Shown here: positions 45,301 to 54,900 of the stretch, one piece after another
How the letters are laid out: every line of letters starts with the position of its first letter
How positions within the stretch are numbered: the first letter of the stretch is position 1
The notes under the pieces: generated by a model
Seen by the model: the letters and a program-made list of their open reading frames with translations, nothing else
Database searches by the model: none
What the model was told of the DNA's origin: nothing
Made by a program: the position numbers and the translations under genes
Source: Ulvibacterium sp965248315
GTDB lineage: Bacteria > Bacteroidota > Bacteroidia > Flavobacteriales > Flavobacteriaceae
DNA: 64,000 bases
Reading direction: 5' to 3'
NCBI RefSeq assembly: GCF_965248315.1
Contig: NZ_CBDFIX010000002.1
Location: forward strand, 2,728,001 to 2,792,000

Positions 45301-45628
45301 CTACCTCTTGGGTTTGAAAACCTAGATAACTAATTACCAATGTGGCGTTAGCATCCACATTTAAGGTATAATTCCCATCAAAATCTGTTTGGGTTCCGTT
45401 AGTTGTACCTTTTTCAACAACGTTGGCCCCAGGAAGTGGAACTCCCCCGGAATCCGTAATTGTACCCGAAATGGCGGTTTGGAAAATAGTTTCCGTTTCA
45501 ATTGTAATTTCATCATTTGCTTGGGCCAATTGCGTTCCCAAACAAATCAACATCGACAAAAACCCAATGGTTAAGAAAGAGAACTTTCCTTTGGGCCTTA
45601 ACGAATTGTAATCTCGTTTTTGATTCAT
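42305..45628 (-). CDS. SusC/RagA-family TonB-linked outer-membrane transporter
   Basis: An 1107-residue protein with a signal peptide (ending QLAQAN near residue 38), a CarboxypepD-regulatory-like domain (about 50-130, ISGTITDSGGVPLPGANVV), a TonB-box-like EVIVTGYQ segment, a plug domain (QQLAGRVAGV, IRGFGAF-type motif, PLYVVDGVP) and a beta-barrel through the C-terminal aromatic end. It imports glycans or peptides through the outer membrane with TonB energy. Length and domain order are normal for the family. Confidence 0.95.
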   Translation of the reverse strand: MNQKRDYNSLRPKGKFSFLTIGFLSMLICLGTQLAQANDEITIETETIFQTAISGTITDSGGVPLPGANVVEKGTTNGTQTDFDGNYTLNVDANATLVISYLGFQTQEVAVNGQSTVNVTLAEDAAALDEVIVTGYQTESKRETTAAVSIVKAEELAAVPSGNVEQQLAGRVAGVTVVTNGQPGTTSQIRVRGFGAFGGNEPLYVVDGVPILNIDFLNPDDIETTTVLKDAAAASIYGARAANGVIVYTTKQGKKGKRKTNVTLSIQSGVTDPNVSGSPEMLNPQDMARYTHIAYENNAAATGTAPQYTHPQYGSNPTPRFPDYLHADGQNGVFESEIDLAQIRANFEANPEDVFLIRPNLAGTNWYKEITRIAPISRISLGFDGGTEDGRYYLGLGAQTQSGILLSNEFKRYTLRFNSEWDVTPWLSIGQNFQGTYRSVVGQQGANGGAGIADEESEVLSAYRMPTIIPVFDEFGSYASTRASGFNNPRNPVRRLVRNNGDDVAFQVEVFGNLYANVKLADGLSVRTNIGGQYNNFTQQNYGFRYLGDSEPEASNSFSETWGYGFQWIFTNTVNFDKTYGKHGIKVLAGIEAINGARSPRTPSRGRSIFGSGINPFSTDIDFITMSTVQSPVVQGNIFTGVNFSSLFGKLDYNFDEKYYISGVVRRDGSSVFGENNRYGVFPAVSGAWTVSGESFMQNQNFISDLRIRAGWGEMGNSNNVDPSNQFSLAAANLARTFYPIGGQNSGADEGFATSRIGNADAKWETSTTLNIGFDLSLLDNKIEVQFDWWKKDTEDLLFQVPLAGVTGNFASAPSVNVGSMLNQGVDFQIIGRGNFTEDLSFQITTNHSFLKNEVVAFAPGIEFLDGIGFRGITPTRNQIGRPLSSFFGYNVIGYFNSQAEVDNSPAQDGKGLGRFRYEDVNGDGAITPDDRTYLGDPVPSYTGGAVFELNYKQLKMEMFWNWSIGNEIFNQSKWFRDFFGTFEGSAKGVAAFNSWTPELGNNAAAPIWESVSNLSTSGASNSWYVEDGSYARLQRLAFVYSFDDKVKDALGLSKFEVGISANNIWTITDYSGLDPVVGGDVDTRFGIDVGNYPATPQYLLNVNLGL

Positions 45629-45734
45629 AATCCTTGTTGTTTGTTAGTTTAAATTAATCTTGATTTTTCAGGTTTTTCAACGCTTGACGGCACACCAAAC
45701 TGTTAAGGAAAACCCAAATTTCGGGTAATAATAA

Positions 45735-45762
45735 CAAAATTATGTGAATTATAAACATCCAA
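45735..45762 (-). promoter_or_regulatory. Candidate susC promoter
   Basis: On the minus strand a TTG (-33) at 45760-45762 is followed after 17 bases by TAATTTTG (-7) at 45742-45735, matching the Bacteroidota pattern TTG-n-TAnnTTTG. The predicted leader is about 100 bases. The imperfect palindrome ACCCAAATTTCGGGT at 45712-45726 lies near the expected start site and could be an operator. Confidence 0.5.
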
Positions 45763-46104
45763 TTTGTAATAATTTCCCCGAGCCCTCCATATTCTTAAAT
45801 GTTAAATTTTAGGGACTATTGCGATTAGCCCCCCGTTTTATTTGGCAATATGACAATTTGAGGATGTAATTTTTTCAGGATTCAGAATTTTCAGGAATCA
45901 CAAACAAAATCCAATTTGTTAGGTATTTTCTCTCATTTTTTTCCAAACACAAGTCGTCTATAACGTTGGAGAAGGCCATTATTTTTAGGGTTTGTTAACT
46001 TAAAAAGCGTTAAATTTCCCTAAAATTTTGCTAAAAGAAACCCGATGTTATTTTTCATTTATAAACAAAACAATCGAGATTTTGAATTATTAGGTAAGGG
46101 AGGA
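45763..46104. other. AT-rich gap upstream of the SusC promoter
   Basis: This 342-base stretch lies between the susC promoter and the end of the methyltransferase gene. I find no gene, RNA or clear hairpin with a T-run. It may hold upstream regulatory sites for susC. Confidence 0.4.
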
Positions 46105-47286
46105 TTAAACCTTTTTACAGCTTATGATGATTTTTATTTGATCCTTGGAAGTGGTAAAGAATAGGTAATGCTCGCCACCATTTAAAATCCGGTATCTTTT
46201 TCTTAAGGAATCTACGCGTTCAGGAAAATTTCGAACTGTGATATGGGCTCTTTTAAAATCTAGGATTTTCATGGTCTTTTTTGAATAGGGCCATACTTTT
46301 TCAATCCTGAATTTTCTTCCGGGAAAGTTTTTTAATTCGTTTGAAGTGTATAAATGGGAATGTCCGCTGAGCTTGCCTAATGAATACCGTACTGCTAAAA
46401 GTGAGAACGCCCCGGACTTTAAAATGGCCGAATTAGGTTCATAAAGGAAATTTTGAGGTTCGATGAAGTTTGGCAGCGCGCTTTTTTCTTCTTCAAGTGT
46501 AAAGTTGAAAGTATCTATTTTTTGTTCATTGGCAAAGTTGACAGCCTTCACCACGATTTCTCCGTTGAAATTGGCCTGTAATACCCATAATAATTCCTTT
46601 ACTTCGTTTTTTAGGCTCACAATATGAATTTCCCTTACGAACCTTAGCTCCTTGATTCCAACCGATAGATCCAAAATGGGGGAGGTCTTTATCATAATAT
46701 TATTGGATTTTTGAAAGAGTAAATCCAAATGTTTGGTAACATTGGGGGAACAATCCGATAAAAAGAAGACCTTGCTATTTTGATTATCCCTGCGGGAAGG
46801 GTCTAAGTATATCCAATCAAACTTTAATTTGGATTCTTTTAAAAACCTCAATCCATCTCCTGAAATAACCTCAATGTTTTTTCTCCCAAGGACTTTAAAA
46901 TTATGTGTAGCTATTTTAGATAGGTCCCTATTCGTTTCACAATGATAGATAACACCTATTTTAAGAGCGAAGAAATTAGTGTCTACGCCGAATCCACCGG
47001 TAACATCTACAAGAGTTTTTCCATTAACAATTTTGGCTTTGTACCGGGCGGTGGTCTCTGAAGAAACTTGTTCAATATGTAACTTATCCGGGAAATAAAT
47101 CTTGGGTGTTTTATACCAGGTAGGGAGTTTTGTTTTTGATTTTTTTTTGGAAATTATCTGTTGTGCCAATTCTTTGTTGGAAACTTCTTCGAAAAAAGGG
47201 TTTTTTAATAAAAATGACACAATGTCAGTATCAATTTTATCTAAAATAAATTCCTGTATACCAGTTTTTAATAAATTCTCATTCAA
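46105..47286 (-). CDS. SAM-dependent methyltransferase with THUMP-like C-terminal domain
   Basis: A 393-residue protein seen throughout Bacteroidota. Residues about 85-230 form a class I methyltransferase core with VDVTGGFGVDTNFFA (motif I) and DWIYLDPSRR, resembling the DPPY-type catalytic loop of RNA/DNA N-methyltransferases. The C-terminal part (about 320-390, RKFRIEKVWPYSKK) is THUMP-like, pointing to RNA as substrate. The start is probably the TTG at 47284-47286, since no in-frame ATG lies near. It follows the AI-2E permease gene by 7 bases. The exact modified base is unknown. Confidence 0.82.
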   Translation of the reverse strand: MNENLLKTGIQEFILDKIDTDIVSFLLKNPFFEEVSNKELAQQIISKKKSKTKLPTWYKTPKIYFPDKLHIEQVSSETTARYKAKIVNGKTLVDVTGGFGVDTNFFALKIGVIYHCETNRDLSKIATHNFKVLGRKNIEVISGDGLRFLKESKLKFDWIYLDPSRRDNQNSKVFFLSDCSPNVTKHLDLLFQKSNNIMIKTSPILDLSVGIKELRFVREIHIVSLKNEVKELLWVLQANFNGEIVVKAVNFANEQKIDTFNFTLEEEKSALPNFIEPQNFLYEPNSAILKSGAFSLLAVRYSLGKLSGHSHLYTSNELKNFPGRKFRIEKVWPYSKKTMKILDFKRAHITVRNFPERVDSLRKRYRILNGGEHYLFFTTSKDQIKIIISCKKV

Positions 47287-47293
47287 AGTATAA

Positions 47294-48394
47294 CTATAAA
47301 TTACCGGTCAAGGATTTTACAATCTTATTTTCGGACAAAAATTCTTTTAAAATTACCTTGATAGCGGTATAACCAGGGACTGCCACGATCATGCCTACTA
47401 CCCCGAAAAGAAGACCGGCAATGATGATGATCAAAAAGATTTCCAGGGGATGGGATTTCACACTGTTGGAAAAAATAAAAGGCTGGGAAAAAAAGTTATC
47501 TATTAACTGACCGATTACCAAGCCAATTAAGACGTAACCTGCCTTGGGCAATATTACCGTACTAAAATCCATTCCCAAATTACTGGTCATGGTAAGTAGT
47601 ATCATAATGACTCCACCAATAATAGGACCGATATATGGAATAATGTTGAAAAGGGCGCATAAAAATGCAATCACAATGGCATTTTCTATACCTACAATAA
47701 GTAGAACAATTGTATAGATAACAAAAAGAATGAATATTTGTAGGAGTAGCCCAACAAAGTATCTGGACAATAGATTGTTTATTTTATCTATGGATTTTAC
47801 CATGCCACTTTCCTTATCGTCCGGAACAAAGGTTAATAACCCTTTTTGGAAAAGCTTACTATCCTTAAGAAAGAAAAAGGAAATAAACAAAACGGAAAAC
47901 AACCCTATACTAAATGTGCTGAGCACACCGACAAAAGAATTTAGGAAATTGGGGATAAAACCAATGTCAAAACCTTCCAAAAGGTTTTTCTCCAGTTCAC
48001 TCTCCTCAATAATTTCGGTTACGACCTCTGGGGAAGCTCCAAAATATTGTGTGATTTCTTTGTAAAGGGAATTCAAATTACTTTGCAATTGGTCAATATC
48101 CAACAAGGATAAGTTTTTGCCTTGTTCGGTGATCAATGGAATAAACAATGCAATTATGCCTCCCAGCAAACCAATCATTAAGAGCATTGTCAGAATAACG
48201 GCCAAGGTATTCGGGAATTTGATCTTTCTTCTAAGGAAAAGCACAATAGGCCTGCCGATAAGAGCTATAACCGCTGCAAAAGCCAAATAGACCAGTACGG
48301 ATTGTATTTTATACAAAAAGTATAGAACCAGTATAATGCCGGTTAAGATACCAATGGCCCTGAGAATACCTTGTGATATAGTCTTCGAGTTCAT
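47294..48394 (-). CDS. AI-2E family transporter (PerM/TqsA-like permease)
   Basis: A 366-residue inner-membrane protein with about seven or eight hydrophobic segments. The N-terminal pair is followed by a long soluble stretch (about 85-155) and the C-terminal LFNIIPYIGPIIGGV motif, which defines the family. Members include the AI-2 exporter TqsA, sodium/proton antiporters and many without known substrate, so the family name should not be taken as proof of quorum-signal transport. It starts at an ATG and is co-directional with the genes on both sides. Confidence 0.9.
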   Translation of the reverse strand: MNSKTISQGILRAIGILTGIILVLYFLYKIQSVLVYLAFAAVIALIGRPIVLFLRRKIKFPNTLAVILTMLLMIGLLGGIIALFIPLITEQGKNLSLLDIDQLQSNLNSLYKEITQYFGASPEVVTEIIEESELEKNLLEGFDIGFIPNFLNSFVGVLSTFSIGLFSVLFISFFFLKDSKLFQKGLLTFVPDDKESGMVKSIDKINNLLSRYFVGLLLQIFILFVIYTIVLLIVGIENAIVIAFLCALFNIIPYIGPIIGGVIMILLTMTSNLGMDFSTVILPKAGYVLIGLVIGQLIDNFFSQPFIFSNSVKSHPLEIFLIIIIAGLLFGVVGMIVAVPGYTAIKVILKEFLSENKIVKSLTGNL

Positions 48395-48475
48395 GTTTCC
48401 ATCTTTGTTAGATTCTTCCCCTTCGTCACATTACTTCTTTCATTAATAAGGACAATACCTCATATTGGATTAGTA

Positions 48476-49126
48476 TCAATTTCCGAATGCGTAAGAAACG
48501 ATATTTGCTCCCATCCGAAGTGCCTTTTGACGAACCTCCTCGGGATCGTTATGCACGGCGGGATCTTCCCAGCCATCTCCAAGGTCACTTTCAAAAGTGA
48601 ACAAAAGAACAAGCCTATTTTCATTGAAAATACCCAAGGCCTGCGGTCGTTTTCTATCATGCTCATGTATTTTTGGGAGTCCTTCGGGAAAATCATATTC
48701 TTGCTCAAAAATTGGGTGATCTTTGCTTAGCTCCTCCAACTTCTTATTCGGAAAAACTTTGTCCAATTCTTTTCTAAGATAGGGTTCCATACCGTAATTG
48801 TCATCAATGTGTAAAAACCCTCCAGACAATAGGTACGTTCTCAAATTCTGTGCATCCTCCTCAGAAAAAACTACATTACCATGCCCTGTCATGTGTAAAA
48901 AAGGGTATTGGAAAATATTGCTACTACCTGCATCTACGGTCGCCGGCTTTTCATTAATTGCCGTTCCTATGTTTTCATTGCAAAAACGAATAAGATTGGG
49001 CAAAGCGGTTGGATTGGAGTACCAGTCCCCACCACCATTATACTTTAGGACTGCAATCTCTTGCCCTGTCAACGGGAATACCACGAAAAGCAAAAAAGTA
49101 GATAATAACGGTGTAAGTAACTTCAT
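48476..49126 (-). CDS. DUF4159 domain exported protein
   Basis: A 216-residue protein started at the ATG at 49124-49126. It has a signal peptide (LLSTFLLFVVFPLTGQ) and then a DUF4159 domain throughout. Conserved-looking stretches include KYNGGGDWYSNP, FLHMTGHGNVVFS and FLHIDDNYG, in a class I glutamine-amidotransferase-like (ThuA-like) fold by family knowledge. The biochemical role is unknown. It is divergent from the DUF1223 gene. Confidence 0.85.
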   Translation of the reverse strand: MKLLTPLLSTFLLFVVFPLTGQEIAVLKYNGGGDWYSNPTALPNLIRFCNENIGTAINEKPATVDAGSSNIFQYPFLHMTGHGNVVFSEEDAQNLRTYLLSGGFLHIDDNYGMEPYLRKELDKVFPNKKLEELSKDHPIFEQEYDFPEGLPKIHEHDRKRPQALGIFNENRLVLLFTFESDLGDGWEDPAVHNDPEEVRQKALRMGANIVSYAFGN

Positions 49127-49173
49127 CAACTATCGAACTAAGACTCAGATTGCATCAAATTTAAGTATAATCC

Positions 49174-49956
49174 ATGTTGAAAAAAACCTTGTTGTCGATA
49201 TTAGTTTTAGGTAGTCTTGTTTTTGCGGCATTTACAAAGACCAATTCTGTTGAAAATACAATTTCTGATAACTCCTTAATTACGAATGAGACCTTTGAAC
49301 CGGTTGTGGTTTTGGAATTGTTTACGTCTCAAGGGTGTTCTAGCTGTCCACCTGCCGATGTTCTTTTGGACAAGGTTAAAAGGCAATATGCAGATGAGGT
49401 GTATGCCCTTTCTTATCATGTGGACTATTGGAATTATATAGGTTGGGAAGATCCTTTTAGCAAGCCTGAGTATGCAAAAAAACAAAGAGATTACAATATC
49501 CAATTTCGTAACAGGAGTAACTATACCCCTCAGCTGGTTATCAATGGAAAGGAACACATAGTAGGGTCCAACACCAATTTGCTGTACAACAAGATCAAGG
49601 CCTACAAAGAGCAAAAAGCAGAGAATAAAATTGGATTGTCCAAAATTGATAATAGTGGGCGAGGGGTTTCTTTTGAGTACGAGATTTATGGCAATTTAAG
49701 GGATAAAGAACTTAGGGCATTACTGGTGTTGGATCAGCGCCAAACACTGGTCAGAAGAGGTGAAAATAGAAACAGGACCCTAACAAACAGCAACATCGTT
49801 GTAGCTGAAAAGTTGATAAAACCTTCGGAATCAAAAGGGAAGGGAGTTTTGCCTATTCCTAAAATCGTTGAGCCAAACGAAAAAAAGTACTTGATATTGC
49901 TTGTGCAAGATGTGAATTATAAAATATCCGGAGCCGTTAAAAGCACTGTTTTATGA
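49174..49956 (+). CDS. DUF1223 thioredoxin-fold exported protein
   Basis: A 260-residue protein with a signal or anchor segment (residues 4-20). The DUF1223 domain starts VVVLELFTSQGCSSCPPAD, with a CxxC pair (Cys 55, Cys 58) in a thioredoxin-like position, then SYHVDYWNYIGWEDPF. The family is periplasmic and uncharacterised; a redox or metal role is suggested by the CxxC. The gene stands alone, divergent from DUF4159, and is followed by a terminator. Confidence 0.87.
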   Translation: MLKKTLLSILVLGSLVFAAFTKTNSVENTISDNSLITNETFEPVVVLELFTSQGCSSCPPADVLLDKVKRQYADEVYALSYHVDYWNYIGWEDPFSKPEYAKKQRDYNIQFRNRSNYTPQLVINGKEHIVGSNTNLLYNKIKAYKEQKAENKIGLSKIDNSGRGVSFEYEIYGNLRDKELRALLVLDQRQTLVRRGENRNRTLTNSNIVVAEKLIKPSESKGKGVLPIPKIVEPNEKKYLILLVQDVNYKISGAVKSTVL

Positions 49957-49977
49957 ACTAAGATGTTGTTTGTTTCT

Positions 49978-50019
49978 AAAGCCCCGTGAGGAGAACCATA
50001 TATTCATGCGGGGCTTTTT
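49978..50019 (+). terminator. Intrinsic terminator after the DUF1223 gene
   Basis: AAAGCCCCG (49978-49986) pairs with CGGGGCTTT (50009-50017) around a 22-base loop, followed by more T to 50019. It lies between the convergent DUF1223 and rsmE stops and may serve both. Confidence 0.75.
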
Positions 50020-50023
50020 GTTG

Positions 50024-50731
50024 CTAGCCGTTGTTAATTGTGGCAACTATGGTACAGGCCACTAAGGCCGCGGTTTCGGTACGCAAACGGTTCTTTCCCA
50101 AGGAAACGGGCCAAAAACCTTTTTCGTTGGCTTGTTTGATTTCAGAAGGAGAAAAATCCCCTTCCGGGCCTATTAAAATGGTGATGTCCTTGTCTGGAGC
50201 TACTCTTCTTTTTAAATCCATTTTTTCACCCTTTTCGCAATGTGCCATAAACAGAAGCCCTTCAGGAGTATTTTTAATGAAATTTTCATAAGAAATAGTA
50301 TCGTTTAGTTTTGGAAGATAGGTCTGTAAAGATTGCTTCATAGCAGAAAGGATTATTCTTTCCAATCGTTCTCGTTTGATTACTTTTCGTTCGGAGCGCT
50401 CACAGATAATCGGCGTAATTTGATCTACGCCAATTTCAGTGGCTTTCTCTAAAAACCATTCAAATCGGTCTATATTTTTGGTTGGTGCAACAGCCATATG
50501 CAAGGAATGCATTTTGGGATGCGTTTTTATAGTAGAAACAATTTCTGCCTTGCACTTTTTTATGTCTGCAGTTAGTATTTTGGCCTGGAATAAATAACCT
50601 CTACCATTGGTGATTTTTAAAAGGTCGCCTTCCTTTTTCCGAAGTACTTTAATTATATGGCGACTCTCTTCCGGGCCGAAGACAAACTGGGAAACGCTAT
50701 TGTCTAAAGTTGGATTATAAAAAAGTTGCAT
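50024..50731 (-). CDS. rsmE: 16S rRNA (uracil1498-N3)-methyltransferase RsmE
   Basis: A 235-residue SPOUT-class methyltransferase. It has an N-terminal PUA-like domain (FGPEESRHIIKVLRKKEGD) and a C-terminal knotted SAM domain with LIGPEGDFSPSEI and SLGKNRLRTETAALVA, both diagnostic of RsmE. It methylates U1498 of 16S rRNA in the assembled 30S subunit. It has normal length and an ATG start, and lies 104 bases after tsaD on the same strand. Confidence 0.95.
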   Translation of the reverse strand: MQLFYNPTLDNSVSQFVFGPEESRHIIKVLRKKEGDLLKITNGRGYLFQAKILTADIKKCKAEIVSTIKTHPKMHSLHMAVAPTKNIDRFEWFLEKATEIGVDQITPIICERSERKVIKRERLERIILSAMKQSLQTYLPKLNDTISYENFIKNTPEGLLFMAHCEKGEKMDLKRRVAPDKDITILIGPEGDFSPSEIKQANEKGFWPVSLGKNRLRTETAALVACTIVATINNG

Positions 50732-50835
50732 AGTTTCTAAGATAAGGTTATTGGAAACTGGATGTCCTGTTCATAAAATGTTGCGGTCTAAAGTTTTGAA
50801 AATGTTTGATTTTCAAAACTTTAAATACTTTAAAT

Positions 50836-51858
50836 TTATATTTTGTATCTCGCTTTAGCAGATATATTTTGACCCGTAAGTTTGTTTTGTATAAACTTGA
50901 AATATCCGGTTATTCCAATCATTGCAGCATTGTCCGTACAATACTCCAGTTTTGGCAAATATACATGCCAACCATACTTTTTTTCCGCGGCTTTCAAGGC
51001 AGCTCGTATACCCGAATTGGCCGAAACACCTCCGCCTATTGCAACATGTTTCACCCCGGTTCGCTTAACGGCCTCTACTATTTTATCCATTAGAATATGA
51101 ACTATGGTATGTTGTATGGAAGCACAAATGTCATTTCGATTTTCCAATACAAAATTCGGATTTGACTTTACCTCCTTTTGGATAAAGTATAAAATACTGG
51201 TTTTTAAACCGCTAAAACTAAAATTAAGTCCGGCCACCTTAGGCTTGGGAAAAGGAAAGGCCTTAGGGTTTCCCAATTGGGCATATGTATCGATCAAAGG
51301 ACCTCCGGGATAGGGCAGGCCCAATATTTTTGCACTTTTATCAAAAGCCTCACCAACGGCATCGTCCAAAGTCTCACCCAATATTTCCATGTTAAGATAA
51401 TCCTTGACCAGAACAATTTGGGTATGCCCGCCACTTAGGGTCAATGCCAGAAAAGGAAAGCTTGGGGCCTGGTAATCTTGCTCTTCTATAAAATGGGCCA
51501 AAATGTGGGCTTGCATATGATTTACTTCAATAAGAGGAATATGCAATCCCAAAGCTAGGGACTTGGCGAAGGAAGTACCCACCAATAATGATCCCAATAG
51601 TCCAGGTCCACGTGTAAATGCTATGGCCGATAGTAGTTTTTTATCGATATTTGCTCTCGTTAATGCTTGGTGCACAACAGGAACAATGTTTTGCTGGTGT
51701 GCCCGCGAGGCAAGCTCAGGAACAACGCCCCCGTATTCCTGATGTATTTTTTGGGTGGCCACTACATTGCTGAGCACTTTTTTGTTCAGTAATACCGCTG
51801 CCGAGGTATCGTCACAAGAAGATTCAATGGCTAGAATATAAATAGTTTTGTTTTCCAC
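50836..51858 (-). CDS. tsaD: tRNA N6-adenosine threonylcarbamoyltransferase TsaD
   Basis: TsaD transfers the threonylcarbamoyl group to A37 of ANN-decoding tRNAs, with TsaB and TsaE. The 340-residue product starts with a GTG (51856-51858), one residue pattern before ILAIESSCDDTSAAV. It carries the metal-binding HMQAH (His 114, His 118) and the SGGHTQIVLV motif. Length is normal. It is divergent from tamB; a TAnnTTTG box (51885-51892) lies in the 87-base gap. Confidence 0.95.
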   Translation of the reverse strand: MENKTIYILAIESSCDDTSAAVLLNKKVLSNVVATQKIHQEYGGVVPELASRAHQQNIVPVVHQALTRANIDKKLLSAIAFTRGPGLLGSLLVGTSFAKSLALGLHIPLIEVNHMQAHILAHFIEEQDYQAPSFPFLALTLSGGHTQIVLVKDYLNMEILGETLDDAVGEAFDKSAKILGLPYPGGPLIDTYAQLGNPKAFPFPKPKVAGLNFSFSGLKTSILYFIQKEVKSNPNFVLENRNDICASIQHTIVHILMDKIVEAVKRTGVKHVAIGGGVSANSGIRAALKAAEKKYGWHVYLPKLEYCTDNAAMIGITGYFKFIQNKLTGQNISAKARYKI

Positions 51859-51884
51859 CCGGTTTGGAACAAAAATTGGATATA

Positions 51885-51911
51885 CAAAGGTAAAACATAA
51901 AGCCCTATCAA
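51885..51911 (-). promoter_or_regulatory. Candidate tsaD promoter
   Basis: On the minus strand TTG (51911-51909) is followed after 16 bases by TACCTTTG (51892-51885), a -7 box of TAnnTTTG type. This leaves a leader of about 20 bases before the GTG. Confidence 0.45.
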
Positions 51912-51945
51912 AAAACTAAGGAAAATACTGATAAGAACTCTCTTA

Positions 51946-54900
51946 GTGTTCCTTTTAATATGCATTTTGGGTACCATAATCCTTTCCTTGCCCGCAGTTC
52001 AAACCCGTTTTGCCAAGTACGCCACAACTACCATAAATAATGAATTTGGGACTCATATTAATATTGACAGGCTGAGGGTTTCCCTAATCTCATGGGATAC
52101 CTCACTGAAGAATGTTTATGTTGAAGACTATAAAAAAGATACTCTATTTTTCATTGATGAGCTTACCACATCAATCTTAAGTATTAGAAATTTGGCCAAT
52201 GGAAAGTTAGAATTTGGAGAAATTGATATTGAACGATTAAATTTTAAGCTAAAGACTTACAAGGAAAACAAAAATACCAACTTGGAAGTTTTTATCGATA
52301 AACTGGATGATGGCAAACCCAGAAAACCAGGAACTCCACCGTTTTTTTTCTCTTCCTCCGATATAGAAATTTCCCAAAGTAATTTTAGGCTTATAGATGA
52401 AAATAGGGAAACGGAGAATATCCTTGATTTTAGGGATTTGGATATTTCAGCTTCCGATTTTCAAATTCTCGGCCCTGAAGTTTCCACGGAAGTACAGGAG
52501 CTTTCCTTTAAGAGCAAGAGGGATTTGGAAGTGGAAAAATTGGCCACGGTATTTAAATATACCAAACAGCAAATGCGATTTGATTCCCTTAGAATAAAGA
52601 CTCCCGGATCCGATTTAAAGGGTAACTTGGTCTTTAATTATGATAGAAAGGATTTCGCCGATTTTACGGACAAAGTAAAAGTTGTGGCTAACTTTCAGGA
52701 CTCCAAAGTAGCCTTTAACGAAATTAATCATTTGTACGATCAATTTGGAAAAGAAAAAGAGGTTGTTTTTTCCTCTTCCTTAAGCGGGGTTCTTAACGAT
52801 TTGAATGCGGAACAGCTCTTCCTGCAATCAGATAATACGGGCATTCGAGGGGATTTCAATTTTAAGAACCTTTTTAGTAAGTCGGAGCCTTTTTCCATGT
52901 CGGCAAATATGAAGAACGTTACAACCAGCTATTATGAACTCCGATCGTTAATGCCCAATATCTTAGGCAAATCAATACCTTCCTTATTTCAAAAACTCGG
53001 ACAATTTACGATTCGCGGGGATGCTGATATTACCGAGACTTCTATTGATGCCAAAGTAAACATTAATACGGCCATTGGAAGTAGCTATACAGACTTGGAA
53101 TTGACCAATGTAAACAACATTGATAACGCCACCTATGAGGGTTTTGTATCCCTAATTGATTTTGATTTGGGCGACTTTTTGGATAATAAGAGGTTGGGCA
53201 AGACAACCTTGGATTTTAATGTGGAAGGGCAGGGCTTTGTTCAGGATATAAACACCGAAGTAATAGGCCAGATTTATTCCGTGAATTTTAACGATTATGA
53301 TTACAAAGACATTAAGGTTTCTGGAATTTTAAAGGAGCAATTGTTCGATGGTAGTTTGGTAAGCAATGATGAGAATCTACAATTCAACTTTAAGGGGTTG
53401 GCAGATTTTGGAGAAGACAGTAATAATTTCAATTTTATTGCCTCCGTGGATCATGCGGATCTTAAAAAGTTGAACTTCATAAATGATAGTATATCAATCT
53501 TTAAGGGCAACGTAAACATGGACGTTACCGGGAACACCTTGGATAATTTAGTGGGCGACGTCAAGTTCACCAAGACCATTTTTCAAAATAAGAACGATAC
53601 CTATTACTTTGATGATTTTAAGGTCTCATCCACCTTTGAAAATGACTCCATTAGAGTAATCGATATAAACTCGCCGGACATTATTACGGGTTATATGAAA
53701 GGTAATTTCAGGGTCAACGAACTGGGTAAATTGGTACAGAATTCCATAGGAAGCATTTATACCAATTATCGGCCTTTTGAAATTTCAGAAGGACAGACCA
53801 TGTCCTTTAATTTTAAGATATACAACAAAATAGTAGATGTTTTTTTTCCTGAAGTCCAATTTGATCCAAATACATTTATCAGAGGGAATATAATTGCCGA
53901 TAAAGGAGACTTTAAGTTGAATTTCAAGTCACCTAAAATACAGGCATATGGGAATGTGGCTGATAGTATTGACATAAAGATCGATAACAAGAATCCTTTG
54001 TTCAATACCTATGTCTCGGTAGCCGATCTTTCAACAAGTTATTATGACGTAAAGGATTTCAGTCTCATCAATACGACTTTAAAAGACACGCTGTTTTTCC
54101 GTACGGAATTTAAAGGGGGTAGTGAATTTGATGATAGCTACAACCTGAATTTTTATCACACATTCAATCAAGAAAATAAATCTGTCATTGGCCTAAAGAG
54201 ATCGGACGTTAGTTTCAAGGGGAACCAATGGATTTTAAATAAGGAAGGAAATCGGCAAAACAAAGTTATTCTCAACAGGACCTTAGATAGTATTTGGATC
54301 GAGGAAATCGTTATGAACAACGAAGAGCAGGAGCAAATACGCCTTAAAGGCCAGTTGGCGGATTCTACTTATAAGGATTTGGAACTTCAATTTAAAATTG
54401 TTTCCCTTAATAAAATAACCCCTTCAATAGATAGTCTAAAACTTCAAGGGGAAGTAAATGGAACGTTAAATGTACTACAAAAGGACGATGTCTATTTGCC
54501 TTCCTCCAATTTGGCCATTGCCGATTTTGCTGTTAATGATATGAGAATGGGAGACCTTACCATAGGGATAGTGGGCAATAGGGATTTGACCGACTTTGTT
54601 GTCAATTCCCAGATTACGGATAGGGGTGTGGAGAAAATGGGAGTTGTCGGTAATATTAAAAATGATGGGGAGATTCCCCTGGCCAATCTTTTGATAAACT
54701 TCAATGAGTTGGACCTTGAACCCTTTAGCCCCTTGGGAGAGGATGTCATCACCAATATCAGAGGCGATTTAAGTGGTAGTGCTAGGATAAGGGGGCCTGT
54801 GGACAATCCGGAATTCAGCGGTATTTTAACTTTGGATAACGCAGGTTTGGCCATTCCCTACCTAAACGTGGACTATAGCTTTGCTCCCAATTCCCGGGTA

